Shown: piece after piece, positions 1 to 6,635 of the stretch | How the letters are laid out: every line of letters begins with the position of its first letter | Position numbering within the stretch: position 1 is the first letter of the stretch | DNA from: an uncultured bacterium | GTDB lineage: Bacteria; Verrucomicrobiota; Kiritimatiellia; UBA8416; CALETX01 | Assembly (NCBI GenBank): GCA_937920455.1 | Contig: CALETX010000062.1 | Coordinates: 1 to 7,441, forward strand | Direction of reading: 5' to 3' | DNA length: 7,441 nt | Position numbers and translations under genes: made by a program | Notes under the pieces: model-generated | Told to the model about the DNA's origin: nothing | Databases searched by the model: none | Seen by the model: only the letters and a program-made list of their open reading frames with translations

Positions 1-1257
1 CAGCGCCATACAATCGTGCGAGACCGGGCGAGCCGACCGGTTGCTGTCGAAGGAATAATAAGAGAGATTACCGAGCGCGTGATGGCGGTTCAAGAACGGG
101 AACGACTTCAAGCACAGCTTCAACAGGCTCAAAAGATGGAAAGCATCGGACATCTTGCCGCAAGCGTTGCGCACGATTTTAACAACATGATCAACGTCAT
201 ACTTGGCTACTCGGAACTCGCTCTGGAAAAAATGACTCCAACCGACTCCCTGCGAGGGCATTTGAATGAGGTTGTGCAGGCTGCGCAAAGATCTGCGGAA
301 ATAACTCGGCAACTCCTCTTGTTCGCAGGCAAACAGCCCGGCGCTGTTACAATCATTAAACTCAATGACTCAATAGCAAGCACGCTGGGCTTACTAAAGA
401 AACTTATCAGAGAAAACATACAACTCATATGGCGTCCGCGCGCAACCAGGGACGAAATAATGCTCGACGCAGCCAACCTCGACCAGATACTGACAAACTT
501 GTGCGTCAACGCGCGAGATGCCATCACCGGATCCGGTCGCGTATACATCGAAACGACTGATGTTACCGTCACTGAGGAGAATCGTTCTTCTTATCCATGT
601 CCACCGGGCGAATACGTGCTGCTCACAGTGACCGACAACGGATGCGGAATGGATAAAGCGACTCTTGAAAGAATTTTCGAACCTTTTTTCACAACAAAGA
701 CCGACGGCAGAGGCACCGGTCTTGGTCTTGCCACAGTGTATGGGATTGTGACTCAAAACCACGGCCATATAGATGTGCGTAGCGAGCCCGGGCGTGGCTC
801 GGAGTTTCGCATTTTCTTTCCATTATCCAAAACCGAACAAAAAACCCAGGCGACGGAACCTGCCGCCCCAGTTCCTCATGGTCACGGCGAAACCGTCCTT
901 GTCGTCGAGGACGAAAAACCGTTCCTTCAAATGATCAGAAAAATGCTGGAGAACCTGGGATACACGCCGGTCACCACCACCTCTCCTGCCGAGGCTATCC
1001 GCCTCGCTGAGGCAAAACCAGGCAACATAGCGATTCTTCTCACCGATGTGGTCATGCCGGAGATGAGTGGGCAGGAACTGGCGGAGCGCCTCAAAAAAGT
1101 GGATCCCAAGGTAAAGGTTATTCTGATGTCCGGATATCAGAGCAGCTTTGCTGCAAACGAACATCCAATCCCGCCAGGAACACGATATATCGAAAAGCCA
1201 TTCTCCCAGAAGCAGCTCGGCGCTCTGATTGCAGGCATCCTCGGCTCTCCTGCCTGA
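1..1257 (+). CDS. Hybrid sensor histidine kinase with C-terminal receiver domain, 5' partial
   Basis: The protein is a signal-transducing kinase that autophosphorylates on His and passes phosphate to its own Asp receiver. The frame is open to the window edge. The GTG at position 16 is not a credible start, because the first residues ([15 protein letters not shown]) look like the C-terminal PAC end of a PAS sensor domain, so the gene begins upstream. Numbering from that GTG: a short coiled linker at 22-42, then the H-box with phosphoacceptor His53 in AHDFNN. The N-box has Asn165 (VNARDA), the G1/F boxes are TDNGCGM and FEPFFTTK (207-228), and the G2 box is GRGTGLGLA (231-239). A receiver domain spans about 292-413, with acidic Glu298/Asp299, phosphoacceptor Asp344 (TDVVMP), Ser372 and Lys394 (EKPF). 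All catalytic motifs are intact. No DNA-binding output domain follows, so the partner is elsewhere. It is convergent with the beta-helix gene and shows no operon link to it. The sensed signal is unknown. Confidence 0.93.
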   Translation, partial: QRHTIVRDRASRPVAVEGIIREITERVMAVQERERLQAQLQQAQKMESIGHLAASVAHDFNNMINVILGYSELALEKMTPTDSLRGHLNEVVQAAQRSAEITRQLLLFAGKQPGAVTIIKLNDSIASTLGLLKKLIRENIQLIWRPRATRDEIMLDAANLDQILTNLCVNARDAITGSGRVYIETTDVTVTEENRSSYPCPPGEYVLLTVTDNGCGMDKATLERIFEPFFTTKTDGRGTGLGLATVYGIVTQNHGHIDVRSEPGRGSEFRIFFPLSKTEQKTQATEPAAPVPHGHGETVLVVEDEKPFLQMIRKMLENLGYTPVTTTSPAEAIRLAEAKPGNIAILLTDVVMPEMSGQELAERLKKVDPKVKVILMSGYQSSFAANEHPIPPGTRYIEKPFSQKQLGALIAGILGSPA

Positions 1258-1495
1258 CAAGATCGGCCCTCAGCCGAACCAAATTGGTCCCCGCAAGCTG
1301 CCCACGCCGCAACCCCAAGCCTGTCTTCGCGTCGCACCGAGGCCCAGCGCGCCGCAAAAGCCGCGCCGCTGATGAGCCACATCTCCGGGGCGCCGATATC
1401 AACTCGAATGCGCGCGGTATGGGCACTAGGTTTTCCCGCCAGCCCAACGCCTGCCAGCGAAAGTTGTCGCCGCCCCTCCTACATGCTCGATAGCG
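1258..1495. other. GC-rich convergent intergenic spacer without a supportable gene
   Basis: This stretch separates the 3' ends of the kinase (+) and the beta-helix gene (-). By direct count its GC is about 66% (158 of 240 bases over 1261-1500), against 47% in a sampled line of the kinase gene (301-360). Short open frames exist on both strands but lack ribosome-binding sites and recognisable motifs. The 3' end of the beta-helix gene carries CGCCGCC (around 1468) facing GGCGGCG (around 1504), which could fold in the mRNA, but no T-run follows on either strand. It may be a degenerate repeat or the remnant of an older gene. Confidence 0.5.
1263..1277 (+). terminator. Small hairpin just after the kinase stop codon (weak terminator candidate)
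   Basis: TCGGC-CCTCA-GCCGA forms a 5-bp stem with a 5-nt loop, starting 6 bases after the kinase stop codon. It is followed by a second dyad, ACCAA-A-TTGGT (1278-1288). There is no T-run, so a classical intrinsic terminator is not shown. The position between convergent genes is the main reason to list it. Confidence 0.25.
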
Positions 1496-3541
1496 CTAGC
1501 CAGGCGGCGGCACAGTCTTACGGATCCCGTCCGCAATCAGGCCGATGCGCTCGGTTGGAATACGCTGAAAACCCATCTTCCAGGCAGGCGACTCGTCCGT
1601 GAGCCCCGAGTTGGGGACGCCCGGATTCACGAAACCAGGATCTTCCGCGACAAGGTTTTCTCCCACCTTCACCACCGGTCTGGCTTTGTCCTCGATTTCA
1701 TCCCAATCAGCATTGCTGAAAATATTCCGTTCGATCACATTGCCCTTCGGCAATGCGGGCTCGTCCTGCAGAATGTTCACTAGCTCCGGATATTTCGACG
1801 CCCATGGTTCTTCCCGATATGGCACAGCGTCAAGGAGGCGTATCAACTCCGGCACTGTCGAACCAGCCCATCCTGTCGCCCTCGCGTCAATATGGACTGC
1901 CTTCCGGCATCCGACAAAGATGTTGTTCGCCACCACATTATCCCTCCCGCCTCCAATCAGTATGGCCCGCGGAATTTCCCAGAAGATGTTTCCAACGATG
2001 GCGGCCGACGAAAACATGTCGTCAAGATACACCCCCTGGCAGCCAAGGCCTCTAAATCCTTTGCTGTGGTGCAGGAAATTGTGCCGAATGACGTGCCCCC
2101 GCATCGTCCACTCCTCAGGATGCGCACCGGTCGTGTATATCATGCCGGCATCATTCGCCTGTTGAACAGCACGATAGATCTCGTTGTATTCCACCAGATG
2201 ATCGTTCCCTGTAAAACCTATGGCCACATGCGGCACATCGTGGATCCGGTTGTGCGCCGCTCGGTTTCCCACGCCCGTCAGTTGAATGCCGGTCTTGTAG
2301 AGCGGATTCCACCTCCCGATGTGATGGATATGATTGTTCACCGCCTCATGGCGGCCCGGCTTCAGGGTCCGCCGATCTCCGCCATGCAGCACAATGCCGC
2401 CGTCACCCGTGCCGTAAACATCACATCCGACGACACGATGTCCAGTTCCGCCTTCGACCCAAACTGCGTAACCTCCGATGTTCCGTATTGCGCAGGCAAT
2501 AACCTCCACTTTTTCCCCGCCTTCGATGCGGACCGCCGTCCCGCGCGAAGCTTCGATAACAAAACCTCGGAAAATCAGATGGGAAACATTGTTGAACCTG
2601 ACAGGATCTCTCGTAACAGACACAACTGCCTCGCCGTCGCGTATATGGGACTCGCCGGGCGGCCAAAAGTACAGGATGCCCGTTTTCCTCTCCAAATACC
2701 ACTCGCCGGGGCTGTCGAGCTCGCAAAGCAGATTGTACGCATAGAACCACTGCCCCGCCCGATAGCCGTAGGCGTGAGGCTGGGTATCATCCAGCGTCAT
2801 CTCTCTCCGATCGGCATCGAAGGCCGCCAGCCTGATTCTCTGATCGGCCCAGTCCCAAAACCAATAGCCGTGCAGCATGATGTCCCGCTCGCCAACCCAT
2901 CGCGCAGGACGGTTAGCCTCGTCCCGATACTTGAATTTTCCCACCTTGCTGCCCTTGCACCCGTGAATACTATGTCCGTCCTCGACGAGAACCTCCTCGA
3001 TGTGCATGTAGCCGTCGTTCGGATAGCGCGCCAGCGTCATGGGCCGGCCGCGGTAAAACAGCTCCAGTCCGGCGTCGGATTGAGCCCAGTTGTTGGCCGA
3101 TTCCATCCTGCCAAAATCTTCGATTCCCGCAGCCCTGAGATCAGTCTGTCTGATCTTTTCTCTTGCCTGCGGCTCAAGTCTGGAAAGGATTCTCTCATCC
3201 GTTATTTTGTTCCAGCCGCCCACAGGAACACCGCCGCTCAATTTGGCTTCTTGCCTCTCAGGCACCCGATACGCAATTGGACCCTCCGGTGTTCCGCTAT
3301 CCTGTTCATCGAAGATCAGCGGCTGCGCAAGATGGCATGTTCCGCCATGAACCCACACTGTGGCGCCGCTGCGCAGTTTTTCTGGACACATGCGCCGTAT
3401 CTCTCGCAAGGCATCCCGCGCCTGTTGGATTGTGCCAAACGGATGCGCCAGAGTTCCGTCTCCGCGACAACTGCCATTGAGTGTCACATGCAACTCCACC
3501 GCGACAGATCCCTCATTCCTGCGTTCGTCAGGTTCTTTCAT
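1496..3541 (-). CDS. Right-handed parallel beta-helix carbohydrate-active protein (GH141-like candidate)
   Basis: This is a 681-residue protein of the parallel beta-helix carbohydrate-enzyme type, probably a glycoside hydrolase acting on a polysaccharide or its fragments. Numbering from the chosen start, residues 17-48 (LHVTLNGS then HPFGTIQQARDALREI) are the usual opening of these proteins. Next come VWVHGGT (62-68) and DSGTPEGPIAYR (81-92). A middle domain (about 155-310) contains ELFYRGRPMTLARYPNDGY. The coils run from about 315 to 610, with the conserved stretches NDAGMIYTTG (463-472), GVYLDDMF (503-510) and ILIGGGRDNVVANNIF (527-542). Asp464, Asp507 and Asp508 are candidate catalytic acids by position only. 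I chose ATG 3541 over the in-frame ATG 3595 because GGGAGGG lies just upstream of 3541 and nothing comparable precedes 3595. The start overlaps the sulfatase stop by 14 bases. No signal peptide is visible, so the protein is probably cytoplasmic. GH141 members include alpha-L-fucosidase and xylanase activities, but the assignment here is from memory of sequence style. A polysaccharide lyase or an uncharacterised beta-helix family remains possible. Confidence 0.85.
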   Translation of the reverse strand: MKEPDERRNEGSVAVELHVTLNGSCRGDGTLAHPFGTIQQARDALREIRRMCPEKLRSGATVWVHGGTCHLAQPLIFDEQDSGTPEGPIAYRVPERQEAKLSGGVPVGGWNKITDERILSRLEPQAREKIRQTDLRAAGIEDFGRMESANNWAQSDAGLELFYRGRPMTLARYPNDGYMHIEEVLVEDGHSIHGCKGSKVGKFKYRDEANRPARWVGERDIMLHGYWFWDWADQRIRLAAFDADRREMTLDDTQPHAYGYRAGQWFYAYNLLCELDSPGEWYLERKTGILYFWPPGESHIRDGEAVVSVTRDPVRFNNVSHLIFRGFVIEASRGTAVRIEGGEKVEVIACAIRNIGGYAVWVEGGTGHRVVGCDVYGTGDGGIVLHGGDRRTLKPGRHEAVNNHIHHIGRWNPLYKTGIQLTGVGNRAAHNRIHDVPHVAIGFTGNDHLVEYNEIYRAVQQANDAGMIYTTGAHPEEWTMRGHVIRHNFLHHSKGFRGLGCQGVYLDDMFSSAAIVGNIFWEIPRAILIGGGRDNVVANNIFVGCRKAVHIDARATGWAGSTVPELIRLLDAVPYREEPWASKYPELVNILQDEPALPKGNVIERNIFSNADWDEIEDKARPVVKVGENLVAEDPGFVNPGVPNSGLTDESPAWKMGFQRIPTERIGLIADGIRKTVPPPG

Positions 3542-4925
3542 ATCCCTCCCAGAATGTGCGCCCCCATTGGGTCTTGATATCGTCCCATTCGTCACGCATC
3601 TGTATCATTTTGCGCCGCAAGTCGGCCAATACATGTGATAGAGCCGGATCTCCAGCCAGGTTCCGCCTCTCCCAGGGATCCGCCACCATATCAAACAACT
3701 GTGTCATTACGCGCCTGCCGCCGACAACGTACTCGATCAGCTTGTGCTGACGGGTTCTTATGCCTCGATGCAAATCGCAATATGCCAGATATACCGCATC
3801 CCGCACCGACGCCCCGGACCGAATGACCGGAACCAGACTGCAGCCTTCGACAGTGGGCGGAATAGATACTCCGGCCAATTCGCACAAGGTGGGAAAGATG
3901 TCCAGCAGATACGCAAAGGTGTCAGTCTTCCTGCCGGCTGGAATGCCTGGTCCACAGAAAACGAGCGGTACCCGGACACTATGATCGTAGATATTCTGCT
4001 TGCCCATCAAGCCGTGTTGACCGACAGCAAGGCCGTTATCACCGCACAATACGAATATCGTCCGTTCCAAATCCCCTCGTTCGCGGACAGCCTCTATAAC
4101 GGTTCCTATTCGATGATCCAGATGCGAGATCATCGCGTAGTATTCAGCGATGTGTCGTCGTATTTCGTTTTCGTTCCTAGGAAAAGCTGCCAAATTCTCG
4201 TCGCGACAACGCTGATCGCCGTTATCAGACGGGTGTTGTGGCAGAAAGTTCGGCGGCAGCGGAAGACGCGCCGGTTCATACATTTCCAAAAACTCGCGTG
4301 GCATGGAGCGGGGATCATGAGGCGCCAAAAACGACAGATAAAGCAGATACGGCCGGCCTGCCGGATGATCATTGAGGAACTCAATGCCTGCGTCAGCGAT
4401 CAGATCCGTCGAGTGTCTTCCCGCATGAATGTGATCGCAAAACCGTTCCTTTGCCACGTTCGACCACAACGGATGCTCAATGTAAAGGCATCGCTTGTCA
4501 TACCTTCCGGTCGGATCATAATTAAAGACCGGCACGTTCCAGTGATCGGCCATCCCTCCGAAAAATATCTCCGCGCCACCTGTAAAAGAACGGTGGTAAG
4601 AGTCTGTCCCATTGTGCCGCTTGCCGACTCCGTAAGTCGCGTAGCCGGCGGCGCGAAAAGCTTCTCCCAAAGTGATATGATCCGCAGAGATGGCCTCGCC
4701 GGCATTGTGAATGTGAAAAAGTGTTCTACCTGTGTGCAGCATTGCCCGGCTGGGCATGCAGACGGCACCCGATGTGCCGCCGGGAATGAAAGCGTGAGTG
4801 AAAGCCGTGCCGTCGCGAACCAGCAAGTCCATATTCGGTGTATGAACCACGGGGTTACCCAATGAAGCAATCGTGTCGAACCTTTGGTCGTCGGTGAGAA
4901 AAAAGACAATGTTCGGCCTTCTCAT
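3528..4925 (-). CDS. Formylglycine-dependent sulfatase (type I, Cys-type)
   Basis: This 465-residue arylsulfatase-superfamily enzyme hydrolyses a sulfate ester, here most likely on a sugar. The metal-site pair Asp12-Asp13 lies in FFLTDDQR. The sulfatase signature is CMPSRAMLHTGR (56-67), in which Cys56 would be oxidised to formylglycine and Arg60 supports it. Further expected residues are Lys102 and His104 (GKRHNG, where many relatives have Trp at 103), His203 (APHDPR), Asp296-Asn297 (CGDNG) and Lys309 (MGKQNIYDHSVRVP). The C-terminal subdomain is present and the length is normal, so the gene looks intact. The protein starts directly at MRRPNIVFF with no signal peptide, unlike many secreted relatives, so cytoplasmic action is inferred. 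It is the first gene of an operon with the beta-helix protein. Its maturation enzyme is not in the window. Sugar and sulfate position cannot be told; the style GKxHNG...FFGGMxDHWNVPV recalls sulfatases of polysaccharide-degrading bacteria. Confidence 0.96.
   Translation of the reverse strand: MRRPNIVFFLTDDQRFDTIASLGNPVVHTPNMDLLVRDGTAFTHAFIPGGTSGAVCMPSRAMLHTGRTLFHIHNAGEAISADHITLGEAFRAAGYATYGVGKRHNGTDSYHRSFTGGAEIFFGGMADHWNVPVFNYDPTGRYDKRCLYIEHPLWSNVAKERFCDHIHAGRHSTDLIADAGIEFLNDHPAGRPYLLYLSFLAPHDPRSMPREFLEMYEPARLPLPPNFLPQHPSDNGDQRCRDENLAAFPRNENEIRRHIAEYYAMISHLDHRIGTVIEAVRERGDLERTIFVLCGDNGLAVGQHGLMGKQNIYDHSVRVPLVFCGPGIPAGRKTDTFAYLLDIFPTLCELAGVSIPPTVEGCSLVPVIRSGASVRDAVYLAYCDLHRGIRTRQHKLIEYVVGGRRVMTQLFDMVADPWERRNLAGDPALSHVLADLRRKMIQMRDEWDDIKTQWGRTFWEGYERT
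3542..3550 (-). promoter_or_regulatory. Ribosome-binding site of the beta-helix gene inside the sulfatase gene
   Basis: On the minus strand GGGAGGGAT directly precedes the ATG at 3541. The same bases encode Trp-Glu-Gly-Tyr near the sulfatase C-terminus. This fixes the downstream start and implies translational coupling: ribosomes finishing the sulfatase would unmask or reuse this site. Confidence 0.7.
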
Positions 4926-4933
4926 GAGCGGAA

Positions 4934-4940
4934 CCTTCCT
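4934..4940 (-). promoter_or_regulatory. Ribosome-binding site of the sulfatase
   Basis: AGGAAGG on the minus strand lies 8 bases before the ATG at 4925 and supports that start. Confidence 0.55.
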
Positions 4941-4982
4941 GTTTGGCTAGCCAATGAAGATGCTGTTCTGCTTGTCGAGGGC

Positions 4983-5010
4983 TATATAGGTGCAATCGCC
5001 AGATTGTCAA
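4983..5010 (-). promoter_or_regulatory. Near-consensus sigma-70 promoter for the sulfatase operon
   Basis: Read on the minus strand, a perfect -35 box TTGACA (5010-5005) is followed after 16 bases by TATATA (4988-4983). Transcription would begin near 4976, leaving a leader of about 50 bases before the sulfatase ATG. The -35 box lies inside the palindrome GATTG-T-CAATC (5002-5012), so a regulator bound there would compete with RNA polymerase. This is inference from sequence only. Confidence 0.5.
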
Positions 5011-5044
5011 TCAGTGAACGCATTATCCACAGAACGAGTAATGC
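5002..5044. promoter_or_regulatory. Candidate operator dyads between the divergent genes
   Basis: Two dyads lie side by side: GATTG-T-CAATC (5002-5012), overlapping the sulfatase -35 box, and GCATTA-N13-TAATGC (5020-5044), just upstream of it. Further towards the isomerase gene are GTGAG-N8-CTCAC (5073-5090) and TAAG-TCG-CTTA (5091-5101). No regulator gene is in the window and none of these matches an operator I recognise. The arms are short, so some may be chance. Confidence 0.3.
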
Positions 5045-5170
5045 TGCAGCGTCATGCGAGGATACTGCCTGTGTGAGGGCCGACGCTCACTAAGTCGCTT
5101 AACTTTTTATTGCTTGTGTCTCTTTACTGTTGCATGTTGCTAAAGAGCCTTGTCTGACGATGCTATGGCT

Positions 5171-5178
5171 GGAGGTGA
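5171..5178 (+). promoter_or_regulatory. Ribosome-binding site of the isomerase-like gene
   Basis: GGAGGTGA is a near-perfect Shine-Dalgarno sequence; its GGAGG core ends 6 bases before the ATG at 5182, which decides the start. No convincing sigma-70 promoter is seen for this gene. TTAACT (5099-5104) with TTTACT (5123-5128) is the best but a weak pair. Confidence 0.75.
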
Positions 5179-5181
5179 ATC

Positions 5182-6231
5182 ATGCAAGGGTCATTCCGTT
5201 TTTCTTTCGGTCCATGGAACATACATGCCGGCGCTGACCCGTTCGGCCCCGCCGTGCGCGAAAGCATACCTTTTAACAAAAAGCTCGAATATTACAAAAA
5301 ACTCGGATTTGACGCGGTCCAGTTCCATGACGACGATGCCGTGCCAGGCCTGGACCATCTCAAGCCCGCCCAGATAATTGCCCGCGCCAAGGCAGTCAAA
5401 CGGGCGCTTGAAAGGCACGGACTTGTGGCCGAGTTCGTGGCTCCGCGGCTGTGGGAGGATCCAAGAACCGTAGATGGCGCCTACACATCCAACGACAAGG
5501 CTTGCCGACAGTATGCTCTCGAACGGTCCAAACGCGCCCTGGACATCGCCGACGCTCTTGGCACAGAACTCATCGTACTCTGGCTGGCCCGGGAAGGCAC
5601 CTATATCCGGGAAGCAAAGGACGCTCGAAAGGCCGTTGATCTGCTCGTTGAGGCCATCAACGATATGCTCAGCTATAATGCCAGAGTCCGCATAGCAATC
5701 GAACCAAAACCCAACGAGCCTATGGACCAGGCCTATATCCCAACCGCAGGCCATGCCATAGCGCTTGCATCTCGGACCAACGATCCCGCCCGCGTGGGAG
5801 TGAACATCGAATCCGCCCATGCAATACTGGCCGGGCTCGATCCGTCCGACGAAATGGCCTTTGCGCTGGCATTCGGGAAGCTTTGGTCAGTCCATCTCAA
5901 CGACCAGAACGGCCTGAAATTCGACGAAGACAAGACGTTCGGATCAGTGGATATAAGGCGCGCATTCAATCAAGTGCGCGTGCTCGACAAGCATGGGTAC
6001 GGGCAAAACGGCGAATGGGTCGGGCTGGATGTTAAGGCAATGCGCACGCAGAAGGATGAAGTCGCAACCAGACACCTCGCCAACAGCCGGGAAATGTTCC
6101 TCCGGCTTCTCGAAATCTCTCGGAGTCTTGATGACGACGCTCTCAGGAGAATGATTGCGGAGCGCGACTATGAAGCGCTTGAAATCCACATCCTCAGAGC
6201 GCTGACCAGCGGCCGCAAGCGGCCCAAATGA
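5182..6231 (+). CDS. Xylose-isomerase-like TIM-barrel sugar isomerase with altered metal site
   Basis: This 349-residue soluble protein resembles actinobacterial-type (class I) xylose isomerase along its whole length. It would interconvert an aldose and a ketose in the cytoplasm. Landmarks are the catalytic His49 in QFHDDD (47-52), YTSND (101-105), Trp134 in VLWLAREG, Glu174 and Lys176 in IEPKPNEP (173-180), PTAGHAIA (187-194), and Glu210 and His213 in NIESAHA. Then come VHLNDQNG (237-244), Asp248/Asp250 in KFDED, and Asp283 in GLDVK. In true xylose isomerase the segment equivalent to VHLNDQNG reads HIDLNGQ and its Asp is a metal ligand; here His238 occupies that place. His at this point is typical of L-rhamnose isomerase and the tagatose-epimerase group, so the substrate may not be xylose. 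For that reason I give no gene symbol. It is divergent from the sulfatase operon and shares its control region, which suggests it processes a sugar released by that pathway. Confidence 0.88.
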   Translation: MQGSFRFSFGPWNIHAGADPFGPAVRESIPFNKKLEYYKKLGFDAVQFHDDDAVPGLDHLKPAQIIARAKAVKRALERHGLVAEFVAPRLWEDPRTVDGAYTSNDKACRQYALERSKRALDIADALGTELIVLWLAREGTYIREAKDARKAVDLLVEAINDMLSYNARVRIAIEPKPNEPMDQAYIPTAGHAIALASRTNDPARVGVNIESAHAILAGLDPSDEMAFALAFGKLWSVHLNDQNGLKFDEDKTFGSVDIRRAFNQVRVLDKHGYGQNGEWVGLDVKAMRTQKDEVATRHLANSREMFLRLLEISRSLDDDALRRMIAERDYEALEIHILRALTSGRKRPK

Positions 6232-6635
6232 CACGAACCGGCCGGAACATCATCGGCAAGGCTCCCCGAAAATCGCCCCGTTTGCTTTATTGGATGGCCT
6301 GTGCTCCGACTCCGACACGCTCATCTTTCAAGAGCATGGCAAGGCGTCATGCATGGCATCTTCCTTGACAGGATTGAGCGCTTCGGCTGCGTTCCTTGAC
6401 GCAGGCATCGCGCTTCTATGGCACCGCATTCGAATACATCTGTCCACGCATCTGCCTTGGACCGAGGCTTGACGAATGGTTCAACCACGCCATCATGAAT
6501 TCGGTTATTTCACCGGTGAAGCCGGTGGACAGCCGTAATGATACGATGCTGCCTCACGCCTGTTCGGCAAATTCCTCCGCAGGGTTGACGGGGTGACATC
6601 CCACCGCAAATGACGAAATCTCAGTATGAAACCGA
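6232..6635. other. 404-base convergent spacer with no supportable gene
   Basis: This stretch lies between the 3' ends of the isomerase-like gene and the ClC remnant. Open frames on the plus strand here lack ribosome-binding sites and recognisable residues. Visible structure is limited to the palindrome CCGGCCGG (6238-6245), the hairpin CACCGG-TGAAG-CCGGTG (6511-6516/6522-6527), and a direct repeat TTCCTTGAC (6361-6369 and 6392-6400). No T-run terminator, tRNA or repeat array was found. Confidence 0.45.
6511..6527. repeat. Perfect 6-bp inverted repeat with 5-base loop
   Basis: CACCGG-TGAAG-CCGGTG can form a stable small hairpin about 280 bases after the isomerase-like gene and about 110 bases beyond the ClC stop. 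There is no T-run on either side, so a terminator role is not supported. It could be a protein site or chance. Confidence 0.3.

Noticed and set aside
394..1260. Minus-strand open frames within the kinase gene
   Set aside because: They overlap unmistakable HATPase and receiver motifs on the plus strand and show no motif of their own.
1137..1447. Minus-strand short frames in the GC-rich spacer (including one reading MWLISGAAFAARW)
   Set aside because: There is no ribosome-binding site or known domain, and the frames run into the kinase 3' end. Base composition alone explains their openness.
1892..3577. A 561-codon open frame on the plus strand opposite the beta-helix gene
   Set aside because: Its translation shows no recognisable motif, while the minus-strand frame carries consistent beta-helix family motifs from end to end. 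Long antisense frames are expected where stop codons are disfavoured by GC content and codon choice.
3744..4865. A 373-codon plus-strand open frame opposite the sulfatase
   Set aside because: The minus strand encodes a complete sulfatase with every active-site residue. The plus-strand product has no family features.
5072..5090. TGTGA...TCAC as a CRP-type binding site
   Set aside because: The half-sites are 10 bases apart instead of the 6 needed for a CRP site.
6211..6224. GGCCG-CAAG-CGGCC hairpin at the 3' end of the isomerase-like gene as a terminator
   Set aside because: It lies inside the coding sequence and is not followed by a T-run.
6290..6596. Two short plus-strand frames in the 6232-6635 spacer
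   Set aside because: Neither has a Shine-Dalgarno sequence or recognisable residues, and they overlap each other.
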